Below, one piece after another: positions 9,228 to 16,960 of a stretch of DNA of 64,000 bases; the first letter of the stretch is position 1, and each line of letters starts with the position of its first letter. The stretch is from CAVPKN01 sp963832835. Lineage in GTDB: Bacteria > Chlamydiota > Chlamydiia > Chlamydiales > JAAKFR01. The notes beneath the pieces are model-generated. The model did not search any database, had not been told where the DNA came from, and saw nothing but the letters and a program-made list of their open reading frames with translations. Location of the stretch: assembly GCA_963832835.1 (NCBI GenBank), contig CAWHVD010000001.1:806001-870000 (forward strand), in the 5' to 3' direction. The position numbers were made by a program, and so were the translations under genes.

Positions 9228-10598
9228 ATGAGCAAACTCCTTCTAACTCTGGTCACGCTCGTTTTCGCCCTGCAAGCGATTGCAGAAGAGAAAGACGCGC
9301 TCATTGTTTGCGATAATGGCCTTGAGATGTTTACTTGGGATCTCGAGTTTTTGAGTCAAGCGGAGCATTCTGTTGAGGCTCTCGTATGTTTTTTTGGTGG
9401 TACTATTGCACGCAGGCTTTTAGAGGCTATCAGTGCCCGCTTGGAAGAAGTACCCACTTTGCAGGTGCATGTGCTCGCTTCTCCTACAATGATTACTCCC
9501 CAAAATTGGAAGATCATCGACAGCCTCTGTAATCGTTTCCCTGGAAATTTTCATATCGAGTTTTCCACTCAAATTGCCAAGCTCCTTCCCGATATCATGA
9601 CCATTGATAACCATGTAAAGTTGTTCATTGTGGATGAGACCTACTATTCTGCAGGAGGAACGAATTGTGAAGAGCATCACTGTAGTAAGGGGACTCACAC
9701 ACCACTTAAGAAACCAACGATAGAAATCGAGATCGATTTCATGTTACCTGCAGGTATGCGCGATCAAGATGTTGTAGGCAGAGGTCCTATCGCAGCACAA
9801 CTGCGCACGATCTTTTTTCAGCTCTACACACAATGGGAGGACTACAACAAGACCAAATGCTTGCAAGAGGACCCCAACCAATTTAACCAGAATGTTCATT
9901 ATTTTGATGTGACTGGAAAGCGACCATATGTCGAGCGGTTCGAACATTCCGATCGGCTGAGGGAATTAGGGGCAGAGAACATCCGCATCTTGCTAGGAGG
10001 TCCCCATCAGCCTGACAATATCATCACTCAAGAGTATGTGCGTCTTATTCAGTGTGCACAAGAAGAAATCATTCTGTCCCATCTCTATTTTTTTCCAACA
10101 AAGCCCATTTTTCAGGCCCTCATGGACGCTGTCAAGCGAGGTGTGAAACTCACAATCGTCACAAATGGGTTAGCTGCTGATGCATGTGAGGGGGCAAAAC
10201 TGTTTGTGTGGGCCAATAGGATCTCCTACGTCCCTATGTTTTATGGAACAACTTTCCATTTTTGGGATGCCCAGGAAGTAGCTGCCATGCCCATAGGAAA
10301 TACCACCGTCTACGAGTATTGTGTACCTGATGTTCTGCTGCACAAAAAAACGATGCTGGTGGATAGGCGCCATTTTATCGTGGGTAGCTATAATTTTGGG
10401 ATGAAAAGTGCCTATGGGGATTATGAATTGATCTTGGTCATTGATTCTGAAAAGGTGGCAGAAGATGTCCTTCAGGTACACCTCATTGATGTAGCACATT
10501 CTAGGCAAGTTTCTGTACAAGAGGCGTGTGCCTGGTACTTCCACCCCGTCATTTCTTATTGGGGTGAGCTTCAGAAAAGATTCAATGGCTTTATGTGA
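9228..10598 (+). CDS. Secreted phospholipase D-family protein 1
   Basis: A 456-residue protein starts 3 bp after lplA and begins with a signal peptide (LLLTLVTLVFALQAIAEE). Two HKD catalytic motifs are present: NHVKLFIVD near residue 127 and LHKKTMLVD near 371, each followed by the usual G-G/S-x-N. Proteins with paired HKD motifs hydrolyse or transfer phosphodiester bonds in phospholipids, cardiolipin or nucleic acid; the substrate here is unknown. It corresponds by position to CT284. With both HKD motifs intact it is probably active in the periplasm or outside the cell. A close paralogue follows 9 bp downstream. Confidence 0.88.
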   Translation: MSKLLLTLVTLVFALQAIAEEKDALIVCDNGLEMFTWDLEFLSQAEHSVEALVCFFGGTIARRLLEAISARLEEVPTLQVHVLASPTMITPQNWKIIDSLCNRFPGNFHIEFSTQIAKLLPDIMTIDNHVKLFIVDETYYSAGGTNCEEHHCSKGTHTPLKKPTIEIEIDFMLPAGMRDQDVVGRGPIAAQLRTIFFQLYTQWEDYNKTKCLQEDPNQFNQNVHYFDVTGKRPYVERFEHSDRLRELGAENIRILLGGPHQPDNIITQEYVRLIQCAQEEIILSHLYFFPTKPIFQALMDAVKRGVKLTIVTNGLAADACEGAKLFVWANRISYVPMFYGTTFHFWDAQEVAAMPIGNTTVYEYCVPDVLLHKKTMLVDRRHFIVGSYNFGMKSAYGDYELILVIDSEKVAEDVLQVHLIDVAHSRQVSVQEACAWYFHPVISYWGELQKRFNGFM

Positions 10599-10607
10599 GA
10601 TAATTAG

Positions 10608-11984
10608 ATGAAAAGATTGATGATGTTATTTTTCTGTCTATGGGCGTGTATGGCTAATCTTGAAGTCCAGGCAGAGGAGGGCAATGCCATACTGGTAACG
10701 GATAACGGCCTCGAGATGTTTCACTGGGATCTCGATTTTATCCGAGCAGCCCAAGAATCGATTGAAATCTCTGCCCCCTTTATGGGAGGTGAGATTGCCC
10801 GCAAGCTTCTGACTACGCTTGAAACTAGACTAGAGCAAATCCCTAAGCTGAAGGTTTATCTTTTAACCACTCCCACCCTCTTAGAAAATGAAGATTGGGT
10901 GATTATCGAACGCTTACACAAGCGCTTCGCAGACCGTTTTTATTTGGAACACGCTTCTACAGTAGTAATAGTTTGGCCTACTGTTACCGGAATTGATAAC
11001 CATGTTAAAATTTGCATTGTCGATGAAAAATACTTTTCTGCGGGCGGGACCAATTTAGATGAGACTCAATGCAGCGAGGGAACGTGGACTCCGCACAAGA
11101 ATTTGAACAAAGTCTCATACCTTTCCAATAATCTACCCGCAGGTATGCGCGATCAAGACATTGTCGGAAGAGGTCCTTTAGCTATTGATTTAAGACGGTG
11201 TTTTTTTCACATGTATGCCATGTGGGAGAACTACAACAAAACGGGCGTGCTCATAAAAGATCCCCAGCAATTTCAAGAAAAGACATATTACTGCCCAGTC
11301 TCTTCTCAGGCTCATGTTGCCCGTTTTGATTCCTGTCCCAACCTGTGCACCCTTAAGTCTGAACAAATCAAGATCTTAATGGGAGGCCCCCACCAAAATC
11401 AAAATGAGATTTCCGAAGAATATGTGCGCCTTATTCAACAAGCTAGTGAGGAGATTGTCATCTCAAATCTTTATTTTTCCCCCGTTGATTCCATTTTTAA
11501 TGCCCTTTTGGATGCAGTGAACCGAGGCGTCAAGTTAACGGTTGTGACCAATGGTGTGGGAGATATCGCTCCCCTTTATACTCAATGCTTTTGTTGGGCT
11601 AACCGGATGTCCTATGTCCCTGTATTTTATGGAAGCGCCTTTCATTTTTGGGATGCCTGGTCAATGACAAGCAAACCTTTAAAAAACACCCGTATCTATG
11701 AATATCATGTCAAAGATGTCCTGTTGCACAAAAAAGTCATGATAGTCGATGGAAAAATAAGCCTTGTAGGCAGCTATAATCTGGGGTTACGCAGCGATAT
11801 GGGTGACTATGAAATGGTCATCCGGATGGACAGTCCTGAAATAGCCGCCGATCTGATGCGTGTTCATAAGAAAGATCTGAGACATTCCACGGAGATTTTC
11901 CCAGAAGAAGCGTGCTCCTGGTATTTTGACCCCGTCAAAGCGTCCATCGGAGAAATGCAAAAGCGAGTTCACGGATTGATTTAA
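10608..11984 (+). CDS. Secreted phospholipase D-family protein 2
   Basis: A 458-residue paralogue of the preceding gene, clearly from tandem duplication: the same signal peptide layout (LMMLFFCLWACMANLEVQAEE), the same AGMRDQDIVGRGP segment, and HKD motifs NHVKICIVD (about 130) and LHKKVMIVD (about 373). The two have diverged considerably, so the duplication is not recent and both have been kept. They probably form one transcript with lplA. The strong hairpin at 12019-12092 follows. Confidence 0.88.
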   Translation: MKRLMMLFFCLWACMANLEVQAEEGNAILVTDNGLEMFHWDLDFIRAAQESIEISAPFMGGEIARKLLTTLETRLEQIPKLKVYLLTTPTLLENEDWVIIERLHKRFADRFYLEHASTVVIVWPTVTGIDNHVKICIVDEKYFSAGGTNLDETQCSEGTWTPHKNLNKVSYLSNNLPAGMRDQDIVGRGPLAIDLRRCFFHMYAMWENYNKTGVLIKDPQQFQEKTYYCPVSSQAHVARFDSCPNLCTLKSEQIKILMGGPHQNQNEISEEYVRLIQQASEEIVISNLYFSPVDSIFNALLDAVNRGVKLTVVTNGVGDIAPLYTQCFCWANRMSYVPVFYGSAFHFWDAWSMTSKPLKNTRIYEYHVKDVLLHKKVMIVDGKISLVGSYNLGLRSDMGDYEMVIRMDSPEIAADLMRVHKKDLRHSTEIFPEEACSWYFDPVKASIGEMQKRVHGLI

Positions 11985-12018
11985 ATCAAAACTCAGCTAT
12001 GATTCTGTGAGAAAGTTT

Positions 12019-12092
12019 GTAAAACCTCATTTCCGTGCCTGTGCCCGATCTAAATCTGGAAATCGGACATGGGCACGGAAATGAGGTTTTAC
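12019..12092. terminator. Long stem-loop after the PLD genes
   Basis: GTAAAACCTCATTTCCGTGCC (12019-12039) pairs perfectly with its complement ending at 12092, and pairing extends imperfectly inward for about 32 bp per arm. It lies between the second PLD gene and the next gene. There is no long T-run after the stem, so it may be a processing or attenuating hairpin or a small repeat rather than a classical terminator. Confidence 0.6.
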
Positions 12093-12132
12093 GAGAACTC
12101 TAATAAAACCCTTTAAAAAAAATAGTGGTTGT

Positions 12133-14148
12133 ATGCTCCAATTTTTCCGTAAGTACCAGAAGTTTTTCTTCTTGTTTGTCACCATTATTGTAGTGACGAC
12201 CTTCCTGTTTTTTGGGACCTATCAGGCAATTGCCCCTTCTTTCCGTAAGGACACAGAGAGTGAATCTTATGTCACGCAAATGGCCCATTTCCTAGATACT
12301 GAAGCATGGATGATGTCTCGAAGGATCTTTACAGCTAATTTTCTAAATGATGGCGTCATTTCCAAAGAATTTCTAGAAACTGGGATGGGTGAGATCATTG
12401 CCCAGAGATTTACTGAGCAGTTTCAGGCAGATTTTGTCGCATCTCATGCACACGAGAAAAAGTACTGCCCCTATGTCCATCCCTACCTTCCCTCCTTATC
12501 GGCAGAGATGCTGTGGTCCGTATTCGCTCCCGATATGGCAGTTAAATTGAAAGTGCTACAGGAAGGAAGTGGCTGCTTTCAAGACAGAAATACCCTATTT
12601 TTGGCCCAGAAACAGTTTCCTCCAGCTTTTTTTACACAAGTGCTCCGTTACCAGGAACAAAACAACCCAAGGACCCAGGCAGATCCCCGTCTTGCCAAAG
12701 ATGATGTGGCGCTATTTGGTTACGAAACCCTATCCGATTGGTATGGGAAAACGTATATAGAAGCCGTTGCAGGTCTCATTATTCAAACTGCAAAAACGGC
12801 TCGCAAGTTCGGCTATAAGGTCTCAAAAGGAGAAGTTCTGGCCGAACTCTTGGCACGCAGCCAAGAGACATTTCAGGAGTTGAAAGGTAAAATAGCTCTT
12901 CCTGTGTCAGATGGTGCCGGATTCATGCAGCTCTATTTAAGTCAGATTGGTATGACTGAAGCCACCGCCCTAAAAATTTGGGAAGATGTGACTCTCTTTA
13001 GGCGTTTGATGCATGAGATTGGAGATGCCGCCCTTGTCGATACACTACCCATGAGCCAATTTTATGCGTTTGCTTACGAAAATGCGCTGGTTGAGCTGTT
13101 CCAAATGCCTCCGGAATGTCGTTTTAAATCTCTGGCAGATCTGGAACAACTGGAAGCCTACTTAGCCGCCGTTGGTAATAAAGAATCAGCACTAGCTATT
13201 CCTCAGGATTATGAGGCGTTAGAAACAGTGGAAACAAGAGCTCCTGATCTGGTGGGTAAGCGATATACTCTTTATTATGCTCATACATCCAAAAAGGCTT
13301 TGCAGGCAAGGGTGAGTGTCAAAGAGACGGTTGATTGGGAATGCGACCCAAATAATTGGGCGCAAATTAAGCGCCAATTTCCTGAGCTTGCTCAAAAAAC
13401 AGGAACCTCCTTTGACATTTTGGAAAAAATGGAATCAAAAGGAAGGAAACTAGTAGATGCTTTTGCTCGTAAACAAATCGTCGATGCCCACCCCGAATGG
13501 ATCCAAGAGGCATTGATTGCAGGCGAGATGGCAGAGGAAGAGTTCTTTTTAAGCAGCAACCCTACGCAAAAAACGTTTGAAGGAATTGCTGACGCCCAGA
13601 AATTGGCCGCGATGCTCGAGGGACAAAATGAACTAATCGGTTACAGCCAGGATCAGAGCAACTATTACCGTTTTCTTGTCCAAAACAGGACAGAGAAGAA
13701 AGAGATTTTAACCTTCAAAGAGGCTCTCAAATCAGGTGTATTGGCTACACTTGCTGATAAAATGGAGGCTAAAAAGCTTGCTCAGACAGTTACCCTAGCA
13801 TGCCCAGGGCCATTCCAAGAAATTCCTTTTGCTTATCGCTTTGCGCCTTTTGTAGCTGCCCAATTCAATCATCTTCCTTTAGGAGCATTGGCAGGGCAGT
13901 TTGCCGTCGAGAAAAAAGAGAAAACAATCACCCGCTGTGAAAAAGATTTTATTTCTCTCGATGCTATTCTTTCTTTACAAGAAGGGCAGTATTCGGATGT
14001 GATGGTAGATCCAATTGAGGGTGCCTACCTGTACCGTTTTGTAGAGAAAAGACAAGATAAAACACTTCCGGTTGAAAAGTTACTTCAGACCCAGGCTCTT
14101 CTTTCTAAGGAAGCCCGCTGCAAGTATTTTGAAACTTTACTGAGATGA
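12133..14148 (+). CDS. Membrane-anchored periplasmic protein, PpiD/SurA-like layout
   Basis: A 671-residue protein begins with a short basic stretch and one hydrophobic segment (residues 11-30, FFFLFVTIIVVTTFLFFG), then a long soluble part. This is the layout of PpiD-type periplasmic chaperones, and the helical charged repeats (for example a segment near 240-260 with AELLARSQETFQELKG) fit, but I cannot identify a clear parvulin domain. It lies 4 bp upstream of the CBM9-like gene, between the PLD and gcsH genes, where C. trachomatis has CT283. It probably assists envelope protein folding; this is inference from layout only. Confidence 0.6.
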   Translation: MLQFFRKYQKFFFLFVTIIVVTTFLFFGTYQAIAPSFRKDTESESYVTQMAHFLDTEAWMMSRRIFTANFLNDGVISKEFLETGMGEIIAQRFTEQFQADFVASHAHEKKYCPYVHPYLPSLSAEMLWSVFAPDMAVKLKVLQEGSGCFQDRNTLFLAQKQFPPAFFTQVLRYQEQNNPRTQADPRLAKDDVALFGYETLSDWYGKTYIEAVAGLIIQTAKTARKFGYKVSKGEVLAELLARSQETFQELKGKIALPVSDGAGFMQLYLSQIGMTEATALKIWEDVTLFRRLMHEIGDAALVDTLPMSQFYAFAYENALVELFQMPPECRFKSLADLEQLEAYLAAVGNKESALAIPQDYEALETVETRAPDLVGKRYTLYYAHTSKKALQARVSVKETVDWECDPNNWAQIKRQFPELAQKTGTSFDILEKMESKGRKLVDAFARKQIVDAHPEWIQEALIAGEMAEEEFFLSSNPTQKTFEGIADAQKLAAMLEGQNELIGYSQDQSNYYRFLVQNRTEKKEILTFKEALKSGVLATLADKMEAKKLAQTVTLACPGPFQEIPFAYRFAPFVAAQFNHLPLGALAGQFAVEKKEKTITRCEKDFISLDAILSLQEGQYSDVMVDPIEGAYLYRFVEKRQDKTLPVEKLLQTQALLSKEARCKYFETLLR

Positions 14149-14151
14149 TGC

Positions 14152-14796
14152 ATGCTTGAAGAGATAGTCCCTTTAGAGCCCGTTCATTTCTTTGCGTTCC
14201 AGCTTGATTGTCGTTATGCAAAGAGCGGTAAGTTAGATAAGGGACATTTTTTGCCGGATCTTTCGGCGTTCCATGATGGATCTCCTTTTGCAAAGGTTGC
14301 TCTGGGATGGCATGAGAAAGGGATTTATGTGCAAGTACATGTGGAAGGAGCTTTTGATCACCCCGATTTCCCTAAGTTTGCTGAAGGTGACTCCATGGAG
14401 CTTTTCTTCGATACACGTGATGTGAAAACAACAGGTTTCACAACCCGTTTTTGTCATCATTTCTTTTTTTTGCCCGACCCTGTCCAGACAAGTGGTGGAG
14501 AGGATGTCCATGCTAGAGAGATTACGCGATTTCGTGCAGAGGGTGTACACCCTTTATGTGAGCCCTCCCTTTTAGAGATCACTGCCATAAAGGAGAAAAG
14601 AAAGCGGATTCTCCAAATTTTTATTCCCTCCGAATGTTTGCATGGGTATGATCCTGTTCAGTTCGATAGGTTAGGATTTAGCTACCGCATTAACAGGGTC
14701 AATGGCTCTAAGCAGCATTTTTCGGCAAGTGGAACAGACTTTTCTATTGAAAGCCAACCCGCGCTTTGGGCAAGTCTAAAATTGGTGAAGCATTGA
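14152..14796 (+). CDS. CBM9/DOMON-like domain protein
   Basis: A 214-residue protein without signal peptide. The pattern KVALGWHEKGIYVQVHVEG followed by GDSMELFFDTRD (about residues 47-88) matches the carbohydrate-binding module 9/DOMON type beta-sandwich. Such domains bind sugars or haem; the ligand here is unknown. The gene starts 4 bp after the 12133 gene and its stop overlaps the likely TTG start of gcsH, so the three are translationally coupled. It probably corresponds to the CT283 position in C. trachomatis. Confidence 0.6.
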   Translation: MLEEIVPLEPVHFFAFQLDCRYAKSGKLDKGHFLPDLSAFHDGSPFAKVALGWHEKGIYVQVHVEGAFDHPDFPKFAEGDSMELFFDTRDVKTTGFTTRFCHHFFFLPDPVQTSGGEDVHAREITRFRAEGVHPLCEPSLLEITAIKEKRKRILQIFIPSECLHGYDPVQFDRLGFSYRINRVNGSKQHFSASGTDFSIESQPALWASLKLVKH

Positions 14797-15161
14797 AGTA
14801 CACTGAATCACATGAATGGATCATGCTTGAAAAAGATACAGCGGTTATCGGTATTACTGACTATGCCCAAAAAGAATTGGGAGAGGTCGTTTATGTTGAG
14901 CTCCCCAATGTGGGACATTCTGTACAAGCGGGCGATGAGGTAGTTGTAGTCGAGTCTACCAAAGCTGCTGTAGACATCTACACCCCCCTTTCAGGAACCA
15001 TCACAGGAGTTAACTCTTCTTTGAAGGCCAACCCTGAATACATTAACCATGCATCCGATGGTGCTGGCTGGCTCTACCAAATTCGCCTGAGCAATCCCAG
15101 CGAGCTCGATCCTCTGATGGACCAAGCGGCTTACCTCGCTTACATCTCTCAAACCAACTGA
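14793..15161 (+). CDS. gcsH: Glycine cleavage system H-like lipoyl carrier protein
   Basis: The product matches GcsH along its length, with the lipoyl-lysine site in VESTKAAVDIY (Lys near residue 56) and typical KYTESHEW at the start. I place the start at TTG 14793 because it overlaps the upstream stop (TTGA) and has GGTGA 4 nt before it; a further in-frame TTG at 14766 lacks a ribosome binding site. No genes for the other glycine-cleavage proteins are in the window, and C. trachomatis also has gcsH (CT282) without them. Together with lplA in the same gene run, this suggests a lipoylated carrier with another role, such as lipoate relay. Confidence 0.93.
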   Translation: MKYTESHEWIMLEKDTAVIGITDYAQKELGEVVYVELPNVGHSVQAGDEVVVVESTKAAVDIYTPLSGTITGVNSSLKANPEYINHASDGAGWLYQIRLSNPSELDPLMDQAAYLAYISQTN

Positions 15162-15175
15162 CTTACTAAATCGCA

Positions 15176-15246
15176 AGTGCTCATAAAAGCGGGGTAACCA
15201 CCCCTAAAGGGGCCCCGATTACCCCGATTTTATGGGCACTGTTTTT
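15176..15246 (+). terminator. Rho-independent terminator after gcsH
   Basis: The arm from AGTGCTCATAAAAGCGGGGT pairs with the region ending at 15240 (ACCCCG...GGGCACT) with two mismatches, enclosing a second GC-rich stem, and is followed by GTTTTT. It sits just past gcsH and ends the lplA to gcsH run. Confidence 0.8.
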
Positions 15247-15423
15247 GAGGCTTCGTAAGGCTTTGGATAAGCATTGATAAAATCGAGACTAGCCTACGAG
15301 AGCATGGCTACCATGCTGCAAGACAGCGCTATCAAGTTGAGCTGAGAATAGGGGCGCATTAGGAGGATCCTTGGTAATAGCCATAGCTCGCTCACAAATT
15401 ATACTAATTGAAAAAAAATAAAA

Positions 15424-15963
15424 TTACACCTTTTCCCATATTCTTGAAGTCAAGGAAATGACTTGCTCCCGGTCGTTAGTAAATTCATTCCATGCATCTG
15501 AACAAGCATCCAACAATTCCTCCTCATCCTTGAAAGTTCGATTCGAAAGATGTGTGCGGCGCAAGTATTTCCACACCTGTTCGCATGGATTCAATTCAGG
15601 TGATGCTGCTGGCAAGGGCAGCAATGTTAAGTTGTGAAAATGTGGTAATTTTTGCGTCGTATGCCACCCTGCCTTATCAAGTATGATTACTGCATGCCGT
15701 CCGGTGGGAACTTGTGAGGAAATGTGCCGCAAATGGATCTCCATTGTATCCTTGTTTGCATAGGGCAACAATAAACCAACAGCATCGCCTCTTTCAGGAC
15801 ATACGGCACCAAAAAGATATGTGTATTTGAACTGTTGTTGACGTACTGCACGAGGGCGAGTTCCTTTTACTGCCCACAGTCTGCTTAGGCTTCCTTGTTG
15901 GCCAAATCTAGCTTCATCCTGAAACCAGATTTCAACATCGTTGAGTTGGATTCCTTTTGGCAA
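15424..15963 (-). CDS. IS630 transposase, DDE catalytic part
   Basis: A 179-residue frame holds the DDE triad of IS630 transposases: Asp in WFQDEARFGQQG, Asp in VIILDKAGWHTT and Glu in SPELNPCEQVWKYLRR. It lacks its own DNA-binding domain, which is in the preceding frame (15972-16475). The upstream frame ends at an A8 run; a shift of one base backward there joins both into one protein of about 345 residues. Ribosomal or transcriptional slippage on A-runs is known for this family. The internal start at TTG would give only the catalytic part. Confidence 0.9.
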   Translation of the reverse strand: MPKGIQLNDVEIWFQDEARFGQQGSLSRLWAVKGTRPRAVRQQQFKYTYLFGAVCPERGDAVGLLLPYANKDTMEIHLRHISSQVPTGRHAVIILDKAGWHTTQKLPHFHNLTLLPLPAASPELNPCEQVWKYLRRTHLSNRTFKDEEELLDACSDAWNEFTNDREQVISLTSRIWEKV

Positions 15964-15971
15964 AGAGTTTT

Positions 15972-16475
15972 CTACTTTTGCGCGAAATTTTTTTTAAACT
16001 CTTCTTGTTCCTCTGGATTGGCATCTGGATGCCTTGATCTTGCGCTAACCCAGACAAGTCTTGCCCGTTTCAAATGGTTATATGCACTTTTTAATGAGCA
16101 CTTTATCCCATACTTATCTTTCATTAACTGCAACACGTCTTTCCCTATAATTACGCCACCGGATCGTCCTTTCTGAAGGTCGAGAACCGCAGAACGAAAA
16201 GCTGCGGTTTCACTATCTGGAATAAGCGATTTTTTTCCTCTTCCAGATTTTTCTTTAACACCATCAATGCCATAAGTTTTAAAATTGCGTATCCATGTGT
16301 AAACCGTATTACGTGTAACCCGAAGAAGTTCAGCAATTTCACGAGGAGTTTTACCTTCCTTGAAATGACTCAGGGCAAGGAATCTATTCTTTTCTCTAGG
16401 ATGTTTTGCGGATTTATACAGCTTTATAAAGTCGTGCTTTTCTAGTTCTTCGGGAATAAGAATTGTTGTTTCCAT
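15972..16475 (-). CDS. IS630 transposase, helix-turn-helix part
   Basis: The N-terminal half of the transposase. ATG 16475 is chosen because GGAGG stands just before it; a longer frame from 16517 is open but lacks such a site. The helix-turn-helix is in KTPREIAELLRVTRNTVYTW, followed by a second winged helix-like segment. The frame ends shortly after the AAAAAAAA run that allows fusion to the catalytic part. Predicted function: binding of the element's terminal repeats. Confidence 0.88.
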   Translation of the reverse strand: METTILIPEELEKHDFIKLYKSAKHPREKNRFLALSHFKEGKTPREIAELLRVTRNTVYTWIRNFKTYGIDGVKEKSGRGKKSLIPDSETAAFRSAVLDLQKGRSGGVIIGKDVLQLMKDKYGIKCSLKSAYNHLKRARLVWVSARSRHPDANPEEQEEFKKNFAQK

Positions 16476-16545
16476 GTTGCTACCTCCATTTTGAGGAGAT
16501 TGCTTATGCCACAACATCTGTATTTTTTAAAATTTCAATTAGTAT

Positions 16546-16960
16546 TATGCCAGTTAGTCGGGGGATGTCATATCGACCACATACCCTATCTTGCAAAAAA
16601 CACAAAAAATTGATCCCAAGCTTGCGACATGTCTGTTTGAGGCTGAGGAAGGTATCCCTAACTATCTGACCCACTTCACTACGAGTGCCTCCAGAAATTT
16701 TGAGCTTTATTATTACGGGTTACATTTAGAAAAATTAAAATCTACACATTGCTAATATTGAGCGACTTGCGAAAAATAAGAGAATTTGTAACAGATTTAT
16801 AGCAAGGAACTTATAGAACCATTCCCACTAGGGAATAACTTACGATATAAGTCAATGAAACGAAAATCTGTTGCTCCTTCGGTCTCTCTCTGTTACCTTT
16901 TAGCAATTAAAAATTTGTTAAGAGAGGGAGTTATGCAATTCCCACAAGAGATAACTGCAT
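16546..16960. other. Intergenic region upstream of the RHS gene
   Basis: About 415 bp without a convincing gene. It contains a small perfect inverted repeat ATTCCC/GGGAAT (16821-16836). The RHS promoter should lie here; I cannot point to a clear -35/-10 pair. A 75-codon frame at 16855 overlaps the RHS start and is a shadow. Confidence 0.5.

Larger units (their letters stand above)
15401..16545 (-). mobile_element. IS630-family insertion sequence, copy 1
   Basis: The element is bounded by inverted repeats ATACTAATTGAAA (left) and TTTCAATTAGTAT (right) with TA at both borders, as IS630/mariner elements require. It carries a two-frame transposase on the minus strand. A second, nearly identical copy lies at 49944-51087. 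Differences seen are one A in the left-end A-run and one base near the transposase stop. Confidence 0.92.
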
